Of a DNA stretch of 64,000 nucleotides, positions 34,256 to 44,500 are shown piece after piece. Where the stretch lies: positions 868,001 to 932,000 of the forward strand of contig CAVSPU010000004.1 in assembly GCA_963729815.1 (NCBI GenBank), in the 5' to 3' direction. The stretch comes from DAHUXN01 sp963729815 (GTDB lineage Bacteria; Acidobacteriota; Terriglobia; Acidiferrales; UBA7541). Under the pieces are notes generated by a model. It was given only the letters and a program-made list of their open reading frames with translations. It made no database searches and was not told the DNA's origin. Every line of letters starts with the position of its first letter. Position 1 is the stretch's first letter. A program made the translations under genes and the position numbers.

Positions 34256-36319
34256 TCAGGGAATGGGCACGGCCGCGCTCTTATCTGGAAAATGTTTCTC
34301 GTACCAGGCGATCGAGCGATCCATGTCGTCGATTTGATGTTTGACTTCTCGGATGCCGTGCCCTTCCCGCGGATACATGACGAATTCGGTTTCGACGCCG
34401 ACGTCTTTGAGCGCGACATACATCTGCTCGGCGTCGGGGATGGGGACGTCGGGATCGTTTGCACCGTGCATGATGAGCGTGGGAGTGGCGACTTGCGCGA
34501 CATAACGGAGTGCGGAGCGCTTCCACATGATATCCATCAAATCGTCCTGATGTGGCAGCTCGCCGAACTCCATCTGCTCATACTGGTTGTAGTAAGTGAG
34601 GTAATTGTAGCTGATGAGATTCGTGATACCGGCAGTGGGAATCGCGGCTTTGAATTCGCGCGTCTGCGTGATGAGCCAATACGTGAGCTGGCCGCCGTAG
34701 CTGACGCCTTCGATTCCCATGCGCTCGGGATCAATCCACGGAAAGCGGCGGATCGCGGCGCTGACGCCATAAAGAACGTCTTGCCCTTCGTCGCCATCCT
34801 GATCGCCGAAGACGGCGTCGGCGAATGCCTGGCCATAGCCGGTCGAGCCGCGGTAATTCACATGCAGAACGGCCCAGCCGCGCGCGGCGAAAACTTGGTC
34901 ACGGAAACTGAACGCCGGGCCATTCTGTCCGTGCGGACCGCCGTGAATATTCACAATTAGCGGATGCTTCGAGCCTGGAGTGAGGTCGAGCGGCTCCACG
35001 AGGAACGCTTCGACGTTGTACTTGTTGTCGTTGCTGACGAAGTGGAAAGATTCTATGCTGGCGATTTTCTTGCCGCCGAGAACGTCCGCGTTGAGGGCCG
35101 TAAACTGCTTCGACGACTCGCCGTTCTTCAAAAATAGTTCGCCCATGTCCTGCGGACTTGTGAACGAATAGGCGATTGCGCCGGACTTGCTGACGGAAAA
35201 CAAGCCCACACTGCCGCGAGAGTTGATGACGACCTCTGGCCGACCGCCACGGAGGGAGAGTTGCTCAAGATGCGTGCTGCCGCGATCCTGCACCGTGAAA
35301 TAAACAGACTGGCTGTCGGGGGACCAAACCGGCGCGCCCTGGCGGTCGTCGACCATGGACGCAAGCTCGTGGCGATTGCCCCCGTCCGCATCCATCACCC
35401 AAACATGTGTGTCTTCCATGGTCGTTTCGCGGTCGGTCAGTCCGCGCTTCGTCGAAAGAAAAGCGATATGCTTGCCGTCAGGAGACCACACGGGATGATA
35501 TTGCGTGGTCTCGATGGTCGTGAACTGGCGAATCGAGCCGTCGGAGACTTTTATCGCGAAGATGTTGTAATGAAAGAATTGGTCGGCATAGGGTGAGCGA
35601 TCGGAACAAAACAAAATCTCCGAGCCATCCGGCGACCAGTCGATGGAATGTTCGTAGTAATCGCCGCTGGTGAGCTGGCGTACCTGCTTGCTCACCACAT
35701 CGACAACGAAAATGTGCAGGCGGCGATTGTCATTCCACGGGTGAATGCCTTCGCCCGCCGTGGGACGCCAGAGATAGCGCGTGAAGACCATGGGATCGCC
35801 GCTCGCGGCGGCGGTTTCCGGGCCGGGCGTGGCGGAGACAAATGCGATCTGCTTGCTGTCGGGAGACCAGGAAACGTCATTGCCCTGGCCGGGGATGGGA
35901 GCGTTCGTGCCTTGTGCGTCGGCAAGAAACGTCGCGTCCGAACCGTCAGGGCGAACAATGCACAAACCGTCTTTGCCTTGCGCTCCGCCGTCATAAGAAA
36001 TCCAGCGGCCGTCGGGAGACCAGACCGGATTGCCATTTGCAGAATCAGCGTCGCCAACACGCGCCGATTTTCCGCTGGCTACATCCATCACCCAGAGCTG
36101 CGGATATGGGCGTCCCGGCTTGTCGTAATTAAGCACCGTGTAGGCGATTTTCGAGCCATCGGGTGAGAACGCCACTTGCCCCACATCGCGAAAACGGGAA
36201 AGGTCGCTGCTCTGCAAGCGATCCTGTTGGGCACGGGCCGGCGCGGCGACAAGGAGTGAGTATAAAAGCGAGAAAGCAACGATGGCGAATGCGGAAAAGG
36301 CTCTCAATGGAAATCGCAT
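34256..36319 (-). CDS. Exported S9 family peptidase (prolyl oligopeptidase/acylaminoacyl-type)
   Basis: 687 residues from ATG 36319, chosen because GGGAGGGAGGA precedes it and a signal peptide follows (VAFSLLYSLLVAAPARAQ). The N-terminal half is a TolB/WD40-like propeller with repeated WSPDG/WSPDS. The C-terminal alpha/beta-hydrolase has Ser in GVSYGGQLTYW, Asp in MHGANDPDVPIP and His in YPREGHGI, and the family oxyanion stretch NIHGGPHGQNG. It cleaves oligopeptides in the periplasm or outside. Upstream of padR in the same direction but probably a separate unit. Confidence 0.94.
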   Translation of the reverse strand: MRFPLRAFSAFAIVAFSLLYSLLVAAPARAQQDRLQSSDLSRFRDVGQVAFSPDGSKIAYTVLNYDKPGRPYPQLWVMDVASGKSARVGDADSANGNPVWSPDGRWISYDGGAQGKDGLCIVRPDGSDATFLADAQGTNAPIPGQGNDVSWSPDSKQIAFVSATPGPETAAASGDPMVFTRYLWRPTAGEGIHPWNDNRRLHIFVVDVVSKQVRQLTSGDYYEHSIDWSPDGSEILFCSDRSPYADQFFHYNIFAIKVSDGSIRQFTTIETTQYHPVWSPDGKHIAFLSTKRGLTDRETTMEDTHVWVMDADGGNRHELASMVDDRQGAPVWSPDSQSVYFTVQDRGSTHLEQLSLRGGRPEVVINSRGSVGLFSVSKSGAIAYSFTSPQDMGELFLKNGESSKQFTALNADVLGGKKIASIESFHFVSNDNKYNVEAFLVEPLDLTPGSKHPLIVNIHGGPHGQNGPAFSFRDQVFAARGWAVLHVNYRGSTGYGQAFADAVFGDQDGDEGQDVLYGVSAAIRRFPWIDPERMGIEGVSYGGQLTYWLITQTREFKAAIPTAGITNLISYNYLTYYNQYEQMEFGELPHQDDLMDIMWKRSALRYVAQVATPTLIMHGANDPDVPIPDAEQMYVALKDVGVETEFVMYPREGHGIREVKHQIDDMDRSIAWYEKHFPDKSAAVPIP

Positions 36320-36692
36320 GAAAGTGTTCCTCCCTCCCACTGAATCAATCAGCACAACCCGCTCGCGATGGAAAACGAACAATGAGCCGGGCGATTCTAT
36401 ACAACTCGGCGCGGATTGGAGAGGTTTTTTCGTGAAGTGCGCAAGAAGCGGCGGCGACTGCGACAGGATCCGGATTATGATTGCAAAAGAAATCGGAACC
36501 GATTCACGGGCGTGTGCGTCTCGTACTATGCGAAACAGTAGTTTGGCGGGGTGGCTGCGCCGAGCGGGCGTATAATGCCGTGCGCAAGGGATTTCAGCAT
36601 TTTGCAAACATGATCTTCGTGAGCGATTTTCCGCAACGATTCAACTTTCTTGCAAAAACCAAGATCCGTGTAGTTCTAAAAGGAGATGAGTG
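36320..36692. promoter_or_regulatory. Divergent promoter region, S9 peptidase / BNR protein
   Basis: About 370 bases between two divergent genes for exported proteins. A perfect -10 hexamer TATAAT lies at 36571-36576 on the plus strand, 116 bp before the BNR gene ATG, but no good -35 is found 16-18 bp upstream. No gene or RNA is recognised in the region. Confidence 0.4.
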
Positions 36693-39600
36693 ATGGCAAA
36701 GTCTCGCATTTTTTGCGCCGGACTCGCGGCGCTGCTTCTGTCGTTCGTTGGCTTAGTTCAGGTTGTTTCCGCGCAAGACGCGGCAACCTCTGACCAACAA
36801 AAAGCGGACATATTTGCGAACTTGAAATTCCGCGATCTCGGCCCTGGATCAGCCGGCGGGAGAGTGGCCGCCGTGGCCGGGGTTCCCGGCGACCCCAATG
36901 TGTACTACGTAGGCGCGGGCGGAGGAGGAGTGTTTAAGACGGTTGACGGCGGACTGAGCTGGAAGGCGATATTCGAGCACGCAAAAACCGCGTCGATCGG
37001 CGCGATTGCGATTGCTCCATCAAATCCGAGCTACGTGTGGGTGGGAACGGGCGAAGGCAACATCCGCAATGATGTTATTGATGGTGGCGGCGTCTATTTT
37101 TCTTCCGACGCCGGGAATTCGTGGAAGTTCATGGGCCTTGCCGACACGCAACAGATCACGGACATTTTGGTCGATCCCAGCGATCCGAACACCGTGTTTG
37201 TCGGCGCGCTGGGCCACACGTGGGGACCGAACGCCGACCGCGGCGTTTTCAAAACGACGGATGGCGGCAAGACCTGGAAGAAGGTGCTTTTCGTGAACGA
37301 TTCGACCGGCGTCGCCGATCTCGAAATGGCGGCCGGAAATCCGAATGTTCTGTTCGCATGCATGTGGCAATTCAGGCGGTATCCGTGGACGCTGATGGAC
37401 GGCGGCCCGGATAGCGCGATTTACCGCTCGACCGACGGCGGCGATACGTGGCAGAAACTGACGAAGGGATTGCCCGATGGACCGTGGGGCCGCAGCGCGA
37501 TTGCGATCGCGCCCTCGAATCCCGACCACATCTACGCGTTGATTGGCGCGAAGCACGGAATGTTGTGGCAATCGACGGATATGGGAGATTCGTGGACTTC
37601 TGTGAACGATAGCCACGCGCTCGACGTGCGCGCGTTTTATTTCTCGAAGCTGGTTGTTTCGCCCAATGACGAGAACAAAGTCTATTTCCTGTCGTTCAAC
37701 ATGATGGAATCGACCGATGGCGGCAAGACGGCATTCGTCGCGGATCGAGGAGTTCATTCCGACCATCATACGATGTGGATCGATCCGACGAATCCGAACC
37801 GGATCATTCAGGGCAATGATGGCGGCGTGTTCCTCTCGACTGACGGCGCGAAGACGTGGAACTTCCTCGATGGCCTGCCAATCGAGCAGTTCTACATGGT
37901 ATCTGCGAGCAGCCAGGAGCCCTACTCGCTATGCGGCGGACTGCAGGACAATAGTTCATGGTGCGGGCCGTCGTCTGATGTGAGCCGTGGACGCGTTACG
38001 GGACCGGCATGGTACACGGTTGTCGGAGGCGACGGAGAATATGCCGTCTGGGCGCCCAGCAATCCGGACATTGTTTACAGCGATTCGCAAAACGGTTCAA
38101 TCGAGAGGCTGGATCTGAAAACGCATCTGAGCCAATCGATTCGGCCCTATCTTCCCGGCGTGGAAGAGACGAATCCGGCCGACCTGAAATACCGCTTCAA
38201 CTGGACTTCTCCCATCGCCGTGTCGCCGACCGATGCAAATGAGGTGTACATCGGCGCGAACGCGGTCTTCAAGTCCATGGATGGCGGAAAAACATGGACA
38301 GCGATCAGCGGCGACCTGACTCGAAACGACAAGAGCAAGCAAGTGATCGCCGGCGGGCCGGTGCAGCACGACATCAGCGGCGCGGAAACGTATGACACGA
38401 TTCTCACCATCACACTGGCTCCGACCGATCCGAAAGTGATTTGGGTAGGCACGGACGACGGGCTAGTGCAGGTGACGCGGGACGGCGGGAAGACGTGGAC
38501 GGATGTCGCGAAGAATATCTCTGGAGCGCCGGAATGGGCGCGTGTGTATCAAGTGGGCGTGTCGCCATTCGATGCGGGAACTGCGTACGTGACCTATGAC
38601 GCGCACGAACTCGACAACCGTGGCGTGTACGTCTATCGCACGGAAGATTACGGCGCGACTTGGCAGAAGATCACCGATGGCTTGCCGGATGGCTCTCCGG
38701 CTCACGTTGTGCGCGAGGATCCAAACAAGAAGGGTTTTCTCGTCTTGGGGACCGACACGGGGCTTTATTACTCGACCGATCGCGGCGACCACTGGCAGCC
38801 GCTGAAGTCGAATTTCCCGACGGTAACCGTGATGGACGTGCAGTTCGTGAAGAATACGCACGATCTGGCGGTCGCGACACATGGCCGGGGAATCTTCGTG
38901 CTGGATAATATCCGGCCAATCGAGGAGATGACGCCGGAGATTCAAGCGAGCGACTTCCACTTTTTCACGCCGGGCCCGGCGGTGATGTTCCACACGTGGA
39001 GAACCGGCGAGGGACAACCAGCGGGCTATTCCGCGCCGAACGCACCCAACGGCGCGGTGATTGATTACTTCCTGAAATCCGAGATCAAGCCCACGCCGGA
39101 GGACAAGATGCAGCACCATGGTCCCGTGAAGATCGTGATCACCGATGAACGCGGGAACGTGGTGACCACCGATTACGGCCCGGCGGAGGCTGGCGTCAAT
39201 CGGTTCGTTTGGAATATGTCGGCGGAAGGACCCGTACGGCTCAAGCTCGAACGAACTCCGCCACCGAATGAATTTTTCAACGCGAACCGCGGCCCGCGAG
39301 TGGCGCCGGGTACGTACAAGGTGGCGGTGACGGTGAACGGCCAGACTGAGTCGCAGAGCGTCACGGTTGAGCCCGATCCGAACCTCCATATCGATCCAGC
39401 TATTTTCCGCGCCGAAGCAGAAGCTGGTTTGCAGGCGCGGAATGAGATGAGTGCCTTGAACGAAATGATCAACCGCATCGATGCGATCGACAAGTCGCTC
39501 GATGATTTCCGCTCGGCTGTGCAGGGCAGCGACGATAAACAGGAACAGGCGAAATACCAGGCTATTCTCGGCCGCGGGCGCGAACTCTCGAAGAAACTGA

Positions 39601-39911
39601 ACGCAATCCGGGACGCCGTCTACGACCCGGAGGTTCAGCACGACGTGTCCGAGGACGACATCCACGGGCTGGCGCGCTTGCAGTCTCAGGTGAATCGCCT
39701 GGTGTTCGAGGCCGGCGGCGCCTACGGCGAAGCGCCAAGCGAACTCGTGCGCCAGCAGATGACAGCGCTCTATGCGCAGGAGGCCGATACACTGAAGCAG
39801 TACAACGATGCGCTGCGAACGGACGTCGCCGAGTACAACCGGGCCGCGGAATCAGCGGGCGCGCCGACGGTGTTTGGCGGCAGCGCAATTACCGTCGAGC
39901 CAGTGAAGTAA
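36693..39911 (+). CDS. Exported VPS10/BNR-repeat beta-propeller protein
   Basis: 1072 residues. ATG 36693 lies 7 bases after AGGAG, so it is preferred to the GTG one codon earlier. The signal peptide ends near VVSAQ (~residue 28). Many BNR/Asp-box units (S/T-x-D-x-G-x-T/S-W) are seen, such as TDGGKTWKKV, TDMGDSWTSV and SMDGGKTWTAI, forming one or two seven- to ten-bladed propellers like sortilin/VPS10 or xyloglucanase GH74. After residue ~770 a domain of unknown type and a helical, coiled-coil tail follow. No catalytic residues can be assigned. Probably binds or processes extracellular polymers. Confidence 0.88.
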   Translation: MAKSRIFCAGLAALLLSFVGLVQVVSAQDAATSDQQKADIFANLKFRDLGPGSAGGRVAAVAGVPGDPNVYYVGAGGGGVFKTVDGGLSWKAIFEHAKTASIGAIAIAPSNPSYVWVGTGEGNIRNDVIDGGGVYFSSDAGNSWKFMGLADTQQITDILVDPSDPNTVFVGALGHTWGPNADRGVFKTTDGGKTWKKVLFVNDSTGVADLEMAAGNPNVLFACMWQFRRYPWTLMDGGPDSAIYRSTDGGDTWQKLTKGLPDGPWGRSAIAIAPSNPDHIYALIGAKHGMLWQSTDMGDSWTSVNDSHALDVRAFYFSKLVVSPNDENKVYFLSFNMMESTDGGKTAFVADRGVHSDHHTMWIDPTNPNRIIQGNDGGVFLSTDGAKTWNFLDGLPIEQFYMVSASSQEPYSLCGGLQDNSSWCGPSSDVSRGRVTGPAWYTVVGGDGEYAVWAPSNPDIVYSDSQNGSIERLDLKTHLSQSIRPYLPGVEETNPADLKYRFNWTSPIAVSPTDANEVYIGANAVFKSMDGGKTWTAISGDLTRNDKSKQVIAGGPVQHDISGAETYDTILTITLAPTDPKVIWVGTDDGLVQVTRDGGKTWTDVAKNISGAPEWARVYQVGVSPFDAGTAYVTYDAHELDNRGVYVYRTEDYGATWQKITDGLPDGSPAHVVREDPNKKGFLVLGTDTGLYYSTDRGDHWQPLKSNFPTVTVMDVQFVKNTHDLAVATHGRGIFVLDNIRPIEEMTPEIQASDFHFFTPGPAVMFHTWRTGEGQPAGYSAPNAPNGAVIDYFLKSEIKPTPEDKMQHHGPVKIVITDERGNVVTTDYGPAEAGVNRFVWNMSAEGPVRLKLERTPPPNEFFNANRGPRVAPGTYKVAVTVNGQTESQSVTVEPDPNLHIDPAIFRAEAEAGLQARNEMSALNEMINRIDAIDKSLDDFRSAVQGSDDKQEQAKYQAILGRGRELSKKLNAIRDAVYDPEVQHDVSEDDIHGLARLQSQVNRLVFEAGGAYGEAPSELVRQQMTALYAQEADTLKQYNDALRTDVAEYNRAAESAGAPTVFGGSAITVEPVK

Positions 39912-39923
39912 CACTGCATAAAT

Positions 39924-39998
39924 GAGGAGGAGCGCTCGAGACGCTTCTCCTCAACGAATACAGGCGTGGCCTTGCGGGACGAAAAAACTCGCAAGGCC
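39924..39998. terminator. Two tandem stem-loops between convergent genes
   Basis: First stem: GAGGAGGAGCG (39924-39934) with CGCTTCTCCTC (39942-39952), 11 bp with one G-U pair. Second stem: GGCCTTGCG (39968-39976) with CGCAAGGCC (39990-39998), 9 bp perfect. They lie between the stops of the BNR protein and the RhaT-like gene, as expected for a bidirectional terminator, although neither is followed by a T-run. Confidence 0.5.
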
Positions 39999-40032
39999 CA
40001 CCTTGAACTCCTGTCAGAAACTTGTTTCTGTT

Positions 40033-41034
40033 TTAGCTCGCCCTGGAAAGCACGATAATCGCCAGAATGAGTACGGCAACGCCAGCATACATAATCTGCA
40101 GCGGACGCTTGCCGGTGCGCCTCCATTCTCCTGTCAGCACGCCCAAAATGCTGGCGACGATAACGATAAGAGACATAAATATTGGCCACGCCACGGCGGT
40201 GCCCAGAGGTCGCACAGCGATGCCGTACATCAATGTGCTGCCGAACCAAAACACGCCCATGATTCCCGCGAGAATGAAATAACTGCCCGTTCCCTGTTTG
40301 GAGAAACGGTTTCCGGCGCGATTTTTATTGATCAGGTAGATGCAATAGATAAGGTTGGGAATTCCGCCGGCCATCATCAAGGGCAGCCAAATCGCATTGG
40401 GTGACCAAGTCGTGCTGGCGCCGAATTTCTCCGCCGCCGCGCCGATAGGACCTCCGAGCCATAAGCCGATGCCAACGAGGGCTGAGCCGACGCCACTGAT
40501 TGCGCAGTAAAGCAAGCCTCGCGTCACGGACGCTTTGTTGGGATCAACTTCCTGGCCAAGCGCAGCCTCGCGCCAGCGGCCAGCAACGGCGCATATCCCC
40601 ACGCCGACCGCAATCAGCGCGACGCCCGCGAGGACAAGAATGTCGCGGTGCGCGAAAGCCGCATGCGTGTGGGACTGGAACAGTGGAACCAGAGCGCCGA
40701 CAGCGGCTGAGATCCCCAGAATCACGGAGAAGGCCAGTGCGATGCCCACTGACTCCACGGCCAAGCCGAAAAACACCTGCGAAATTCCCCAGCCTGCTCC
40801 ACACGCAGCGACCGTGACGATTACTGCGGCGGGGACGCTGGAATAAACGGAATGCAAGTGAGGAACGGTGAGATAGGTCATCGCCGGCGGAAAAATCACC
40901 AGGGCCCAAACCGTCCACACAAGCCAGGTGTTTTCCCACGCCCACTGGCGCGTAAACTTCATCGGAAGCGTGAAGCTGGCGTTCATAACTCCGGCGACGA
41001 TCAGCAAGACGATCCCGGCAATCGCGCTGTCCAT
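40033..41034 (-). CDS. RhaT-like sugar:proton symporter
   Basis: 333 residues with ten hydrophobic helices. The start MDSAIAGIVLLIVAGVMNASFTLPMKF and the middle VSVGIALAFS-like stretch match the L-rhamnose/proton symporter (RhaT, DMT superfamily). A later helix pair, GIMGVFWFGSTLMYG, also fits. ATG follows GGAG at a 4-base distance. The neighbouring ROK sugar kinase is divergent, so sugar uptake and phosphorylation may be linked. Rhamnose as substrate is family inference. Confidence 0.85.
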   Translation of the reverse strand: MDSAIAGIVLLIVAGVMNASFTLPMKFTRQWAWENTWLVWTVWALVIFPPAMTYLTVPHLHSVYSSVPAAVIVTVAACGAGWGISQVFFGLAVESVGIALAFSVILGISAAVGALVPLFQSHTHAAFAHRDILVLAGVALIAVGVGICAVAGRWREAALGQEVDPNKASVTRGLLYCAISGVGSALVGIGLWLGGPIGAAAEKFGASTTWSPNAIWLPLMMAGGIPNLIYCIYLINKNRAGNRFSKQGTGSYFILAGIMGVFWFGSTLMYGIAVRPLGTAVAWPIFMSLIVIVASILGVLTGEWRRTGKRPLQIMYAGVAVLILAIIVLSRAS

Positions 41035-41149
41035 TGAACTCCTCTCCAGAAAATAATTTGGGACGGGCGCAAGGCCCGCAAGCGGCGGAAGTATACACGT
41101 TTGCGTGTGCTCACGTATGATAACGAGCCGCAGGAGGTCGAACCCGGAA

Positions 41150-42169
41150 ATGGGCGCAAAAGGACCAATTTATCTCGGAGTGGATATTGGTGGGACGAAA
41201 GTCGCGGCTGGAACGGTGACCGCGAGCGGAGAAATTCTCTCGAAGGTGCGCGTACCGATGAACAGCCGCGGCAGCGAGGCAGAGGGATTGGCAGCCGTGA
41301 GTGACGCCATTGAGGCCGCACTCAAAGCCGAACCGAAGCGCCGAGCAACCGTGGCGGCGATAGGAATCAGCAGTCCCGGGCCGCTGGATCCGCGGAAAGG
41401 CGTCGTGATCAATCCGCCGAACCTTCCCTGCTGGCACAATTTCGCGATCACGGAAATAATTCAAAAAACGTATCGTCTGCCAACGAAATTAGACAATGAC
41501 GCGAACGCAGCGGCGCTTGCGGAGGCAATCTGGGGCGCGGGCAAAGGATTCGATTCCGTTTTTTACGCGACGCTGGGAACGGGAATCGGCGCGGGGCTCG
41601 TGCTCGGCGGGCGGGTCTATCACGGACGGACGGGTGCGGCGATCGAAGGCGGTCACGTTTCCATTGATTATCATGGCCCGAAATGCGCGTGCGGCAAACT
41701 GGGATGCATCGAAGCTCTTGCGGCGGGACCGGCAGTGGCAAAGCGCGCGCGCGAACGATTGCGAACGGGTGGGTCCGGGCGTGAAAAGCTTCTCGCGCTC
41801 GCGGGAGGAGAGCCGGATGCCGTGACGGCTGAAATGGTAGGCACGGCGTGGCGCGCCGGAGATAAGCTGGCAGGTTCCATTTTGGAAGAGACGGCTGATT
41901 TCCTGGCGATATGGCTCGGCACCATCGTCGACTTACTCGAGCCCGACGTCATTATTTTCGGCGGCGGCATGGGTGAACTGATGTCTAGTTGGTTCGCGCA
42001 CATCCGGGAGAAGCTGCCGGAATGGACGATTAACTCGCGCTCGAAGGAGATTCCTCTGGTGCGCGCGCGGTATGGAGAGGATTCGGGCATCGCGGGAGGC
42101 GCGGCGCTGTGCCTGTCGCCGAAGAATACTGAGTCACCCCGGAGGCACGGCAAGAAAAAGAGGAAGTAG
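41150..42169 (+). CDS. ROK-family sugar kinase/regulator (glucokinase-like)
   Basis: 339 residues from ATG 41150. The ATP-binding phosphate-1 motif GVDIGGTKVAAG opens the protein, catalytic Asp lies in LDNDANAAALAEA, and the ROK zinc site is CACGKLGCIEALAAG preceded by EGGHVSIDYHG. There is no N-terminal DNA-binding helix-turn-helix, so it is an enzyme rather than a repressor, most likely glucokinase or an N-acetylhexosamine kinase. Two earlier in-frame starts (41105, 41117) exist; the AGGAGG at 41132 supports 41150 at a long spacing. Confidence 0.9.
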   Translation: MGAKGPIYLGVDIGGTKVAAGTVTASGEILSKVRVPMNSRGSEAEGLAAVSDAIEAALKAEPKRRATVAAIGISSPGPLDPRKGVVINPPNLPCWHNFAITEIIQKTYRLPTKLDNDANAAALAEAIWGAGKGFDSVFYATLGTGIGAGLVLGGRVYHGRTGAAIEGGHVSIDYHGPKCACGKLGCIEALAAGPAVAKRARERLRTGGSGREKLLALAGGEPDAVTAEMVGTAWRAGDKLAGSILEETADFLAIWLGTIVDLLEPDVIIFGGGMGELMSSWFAHIREKLPEWTINSRSKEIPLVRARYGEDSGIAGGAALCLSPKNTESPRRHGKKKRK

Positions 42170-42296
42170 CAGCCGCCATGTAATTCTCCAGGCCCGCGCG
42201 GACGAGATCCATGAGCTGCGGCGCATTTCCACCAGCCCGCAATCGAACTTCTACAGAAGAAGAATGCCGCTCAGGCGGGCGCTCGGCTACAAATCA

Positions 42297-43886
42297 TCAG
42301 CGGGTCAGCCAGGAGCGGGCGCGAATGGTGATCAGCGCATAGGGAAAAATCCAGAAGAGGGCGAAGAAACCAAAATAGGCATACACGATGCCGTAGAGAA
42401 AATCCGCCGAGCGTTCACTCCGGAGAAAATAGAGCATATTGAAGAAAGCCAGAACGCCGATGGCCGTCAGCAAACGCAAAATCAGCAAAGGTTTGCCGAA
42501 AACGAGAAAGATCATGAGGAAAAGAACGGCATAGTTGATCGGGTAACGGAAATTTGTAATGAACCGGTCGCATAGCGCAATGCAGCGTGAAACCAGGGGA
42601 CGCTTCCACACGATGGACTGAAACCGAATCTCCTCGCGAATGTAACTGCGGTCCCAGCGCAAGAACATCTTGCACAGTTTGATATAGGTCTCCGGAGCCA
42701 CGGTGTGGACAATGGCCGAACGCTGGTAAACTGTATCAAATCCTGCCTCGAGAATGAAGTTCGTGAGCGCTCGATCCTCGCCATACGTGCACGGCACGCC
42801 CCAGAATGTTTGCGTGGACCATCTTTCAAGCACGCTCCGGACGACCGAAGCGCGGTAGGCGGTCAACGCGCCGGGGCAACAGTAAACAGTCTGATAGGAG
42901 GATTCCACGGCGCGCAGAAGATCGAACGACAAAATATAGCGCACATGCAGCATGCGCGGAATCAAACCATGCCGCCGGTTGTAAACGGCAACTTTGCCCG
43001 CGACGGCGCCGATCTTCGAGTTTCGGAATGGCCCCGCTGCGGCCAGCAATGCGCGCGGCTCAATCACGCTGTCGGAATCAACTGTAACGACAATCTCACC
43101 CTTGGCCCTGGAGAACCCCTCCGCAAGCGCGTCTCTCTTCCCGCGATTTTTCGGAAAACGGATGGGCGTCAGTCGACCCGGGAATTTCTCCAGGGCGCGC
43201 TGAATGTACTTCCAGGTATCGTCGCTGCTTCCATCGTCAATCACCAAGATCTCCAACCGATCTTTCGGATAGAGCGCGAGAACAGCAGACTCGATCGATT
43301 TCAGCACCATCGCGCCTTCGTTATAGGCGGGGATGATTACCGTGAGACTGGGAGCGTTTTCAAAGGAAGCCGGCGGAAACGGGCGATATCGAACCCAGAA
43401 GATGGTGCGAAAACCGAGCAAGATTGTTCCCATGATGGCCCAGAGGATCGCGGGGCGCACAATGAAGCGGGTCCACTGATGATCTTCGGCGGCGAGCAAT
43501 AGGGGATCGAAAGCCGCACTGCGATATACTTCGTAAATCAAGATGGCGAACCCCAGGACGATCGCGGCGCTCAAAAACCAGTCCCAACGGTCGCGTTTTT
43601 CTTCCCACGCGATCTCCTTGGAAAATTTCTCCGCTCTTTCAAGCGAATGCGCATCAATCGCCCCAGCGATAATCGGCCCACGGCCGATTTCGGCATCAGC
43701 GGCAAATTTCGCTGGCAATCCGCTCTCCATGTCTAGTTGCTCACCATAAACTGCCGACAAAAAGCTCGTCCGGAATCTTAGGTCATCGGCGCGGCTATCG
43801 CAAGCCGCGGCTCGCTCATCAGAAAACCCCACTTTTCGATTCTTAGGAAGAACATCCGGTTGCACCGCCTGGGTTGTGTCCTCCAC
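42297..43886 (-). CDS. Membrane glycosyltransferase, family 2 (hyaluronan/cellulose-synthase-like)
   Basis: 529 residues. One or two membrane helices (~residues 105-175) precede the GT-A domain: VIIPAYNEG, VIDDGSSDDTWKY, DxD-type VTVDSDSVIEP, YCCPGALTAYRASV, acceptor-site TYGEDRALTN, and a RWDRS motif equivalent to QxxRW. Four helices close the protein. This arrangement makes processive polysaccharides across the membrane. Start GTG 43886 is uncertain; ATG 43730 would remove a ~50-residue cytoplasmic leader of low similarity to anything I know. Confidence 0.88.
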   Translation of the reverse strand: MEDTTQAVQPDVLPKNRKVGFSDERAAACDSRADDLRFRTSFLSAVYGEQLDMESGLPAKFAADAEIGRGPIIAGAIDAHSLERAEKFSKEIAWEEKRDRWDWFLSAAIVLGFAILIYEVYRSAAFDPLLLAAEDHQWTRFIVRPAILWAIMGTILLGFRTIFWVRYRPFPPASFENAPSLTVIIPAYNEGAMVLKSIESAVLALYPKDRLEILVIDDGSSDDTWKYIQRALEKFPGRLTPIRFPKNRGKRDALAEGFSRAKGEIVVTVDSDSVIEPRALLAAAGPFRNSKIGAVAGKVAVYNRRHGLIPRMLHVRYILSFDLLRAVESSYQTVYCCPGALTAYRASVVRSVLERWSTQTFWGVPCTYGEDRALTNFILEAGFDTVYQRSAIVHTVAPETYIKLCKMFLRWDRSYIREEIRFQSIVWKRPLVSRCIALCDRFITNFRYPINYAVLFLMIFLVFGKPLLILRLLTAIGVLAFFNMLYFLRSERSADFLYGIVYAYFGFFALFWIFPYALITIRARSWLTR

Positions 43887-43951
43887 GGGAACGCATCCTC
43901 GAAAGCTGCCGCGCTCGATGCCGAACGGTGTGTTAGTCTCGAACTCGTCCG

Positions 43952-44449
43952 ATGCAACTCTTAAAAGGAAATACGCTCCTTGATCGAAGCTTCCAAGCCA
44001 GTATCACGCTCAAGGGCATTGACGGCTTACTGGAGATCCTGGGTGGTCTCCTCGTACTATTTTCCAGTCCCATCCGCATGAACACGTTTCTGGATGCGAT
44101 CACGCATCACGCCGTGACTAGAAACCCGAATGCTTTCATCGCATCGCACCTTCTCCATGCGTCAAGCACGATCACGGGTCATGCGCACTATTTTATTGTC
44201 TTTTACCTCGTTTCGCACGGGTTGGCGAAAGTGATCCTCGTTGTTGCTCTGTGGCTCAACCGGATGTGGGCTTATCCGGGGATGATCATTTTACTCATAC
44301 TTTTCATATCTTATCAGCTTTATCGCATGACTTTCGCGCTGTCTTGGTGGCTGATCTGGCTCACGGTTTTTGACGCGATGGTTATTCTGCTGACCTTCGC
44401 GGAATATAAGAAGCGTCGATCCCCCGAAATCGCCGAAGCCACGAATTAG
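43952..44449 (+). CDS. DUF2127-like membrane protein
   Basis: 165 residues with four membrane helices. Matches the DUF2127 pattern: LKGIDGLLEILGGLLVLF near the start, SHGLAKVILVVALWLNRMWAYPG in the middle, YQLYRMTFALSWWLIWLTVFD near the end. Function unknown. It is divergent from the glycosyltransferase and convergent with the M13 peptidase. Confidence 0.85.
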   Translation: MQLLKGNTLLDRSFQASITLKGIDGLLEILGGLLVLFSSPIRMNTFLDAITHHAVTRNPNAFIASHLLHASSTITGHAHYFIVFYLVSHGLAKVILVVALWLNRMWAYPGMIILLILFISYQLYRMTFALSWWLIWLTVFDAMVILLTFAEYKKRRSPEIAEATN

Positions 44450-44500
44450 ACGCGAATCAATTCGCGCCTCGCCACCTCGCGTGAATTTCTGGCAAGACCG

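Noticed and set aside
38463..39665. 400-codon minus-strand frame inside the BNR-protein gene
   Set aside because: Antisense shadow; composition and lack of motifs contrast with the clear BNR repeats on the plus strand.
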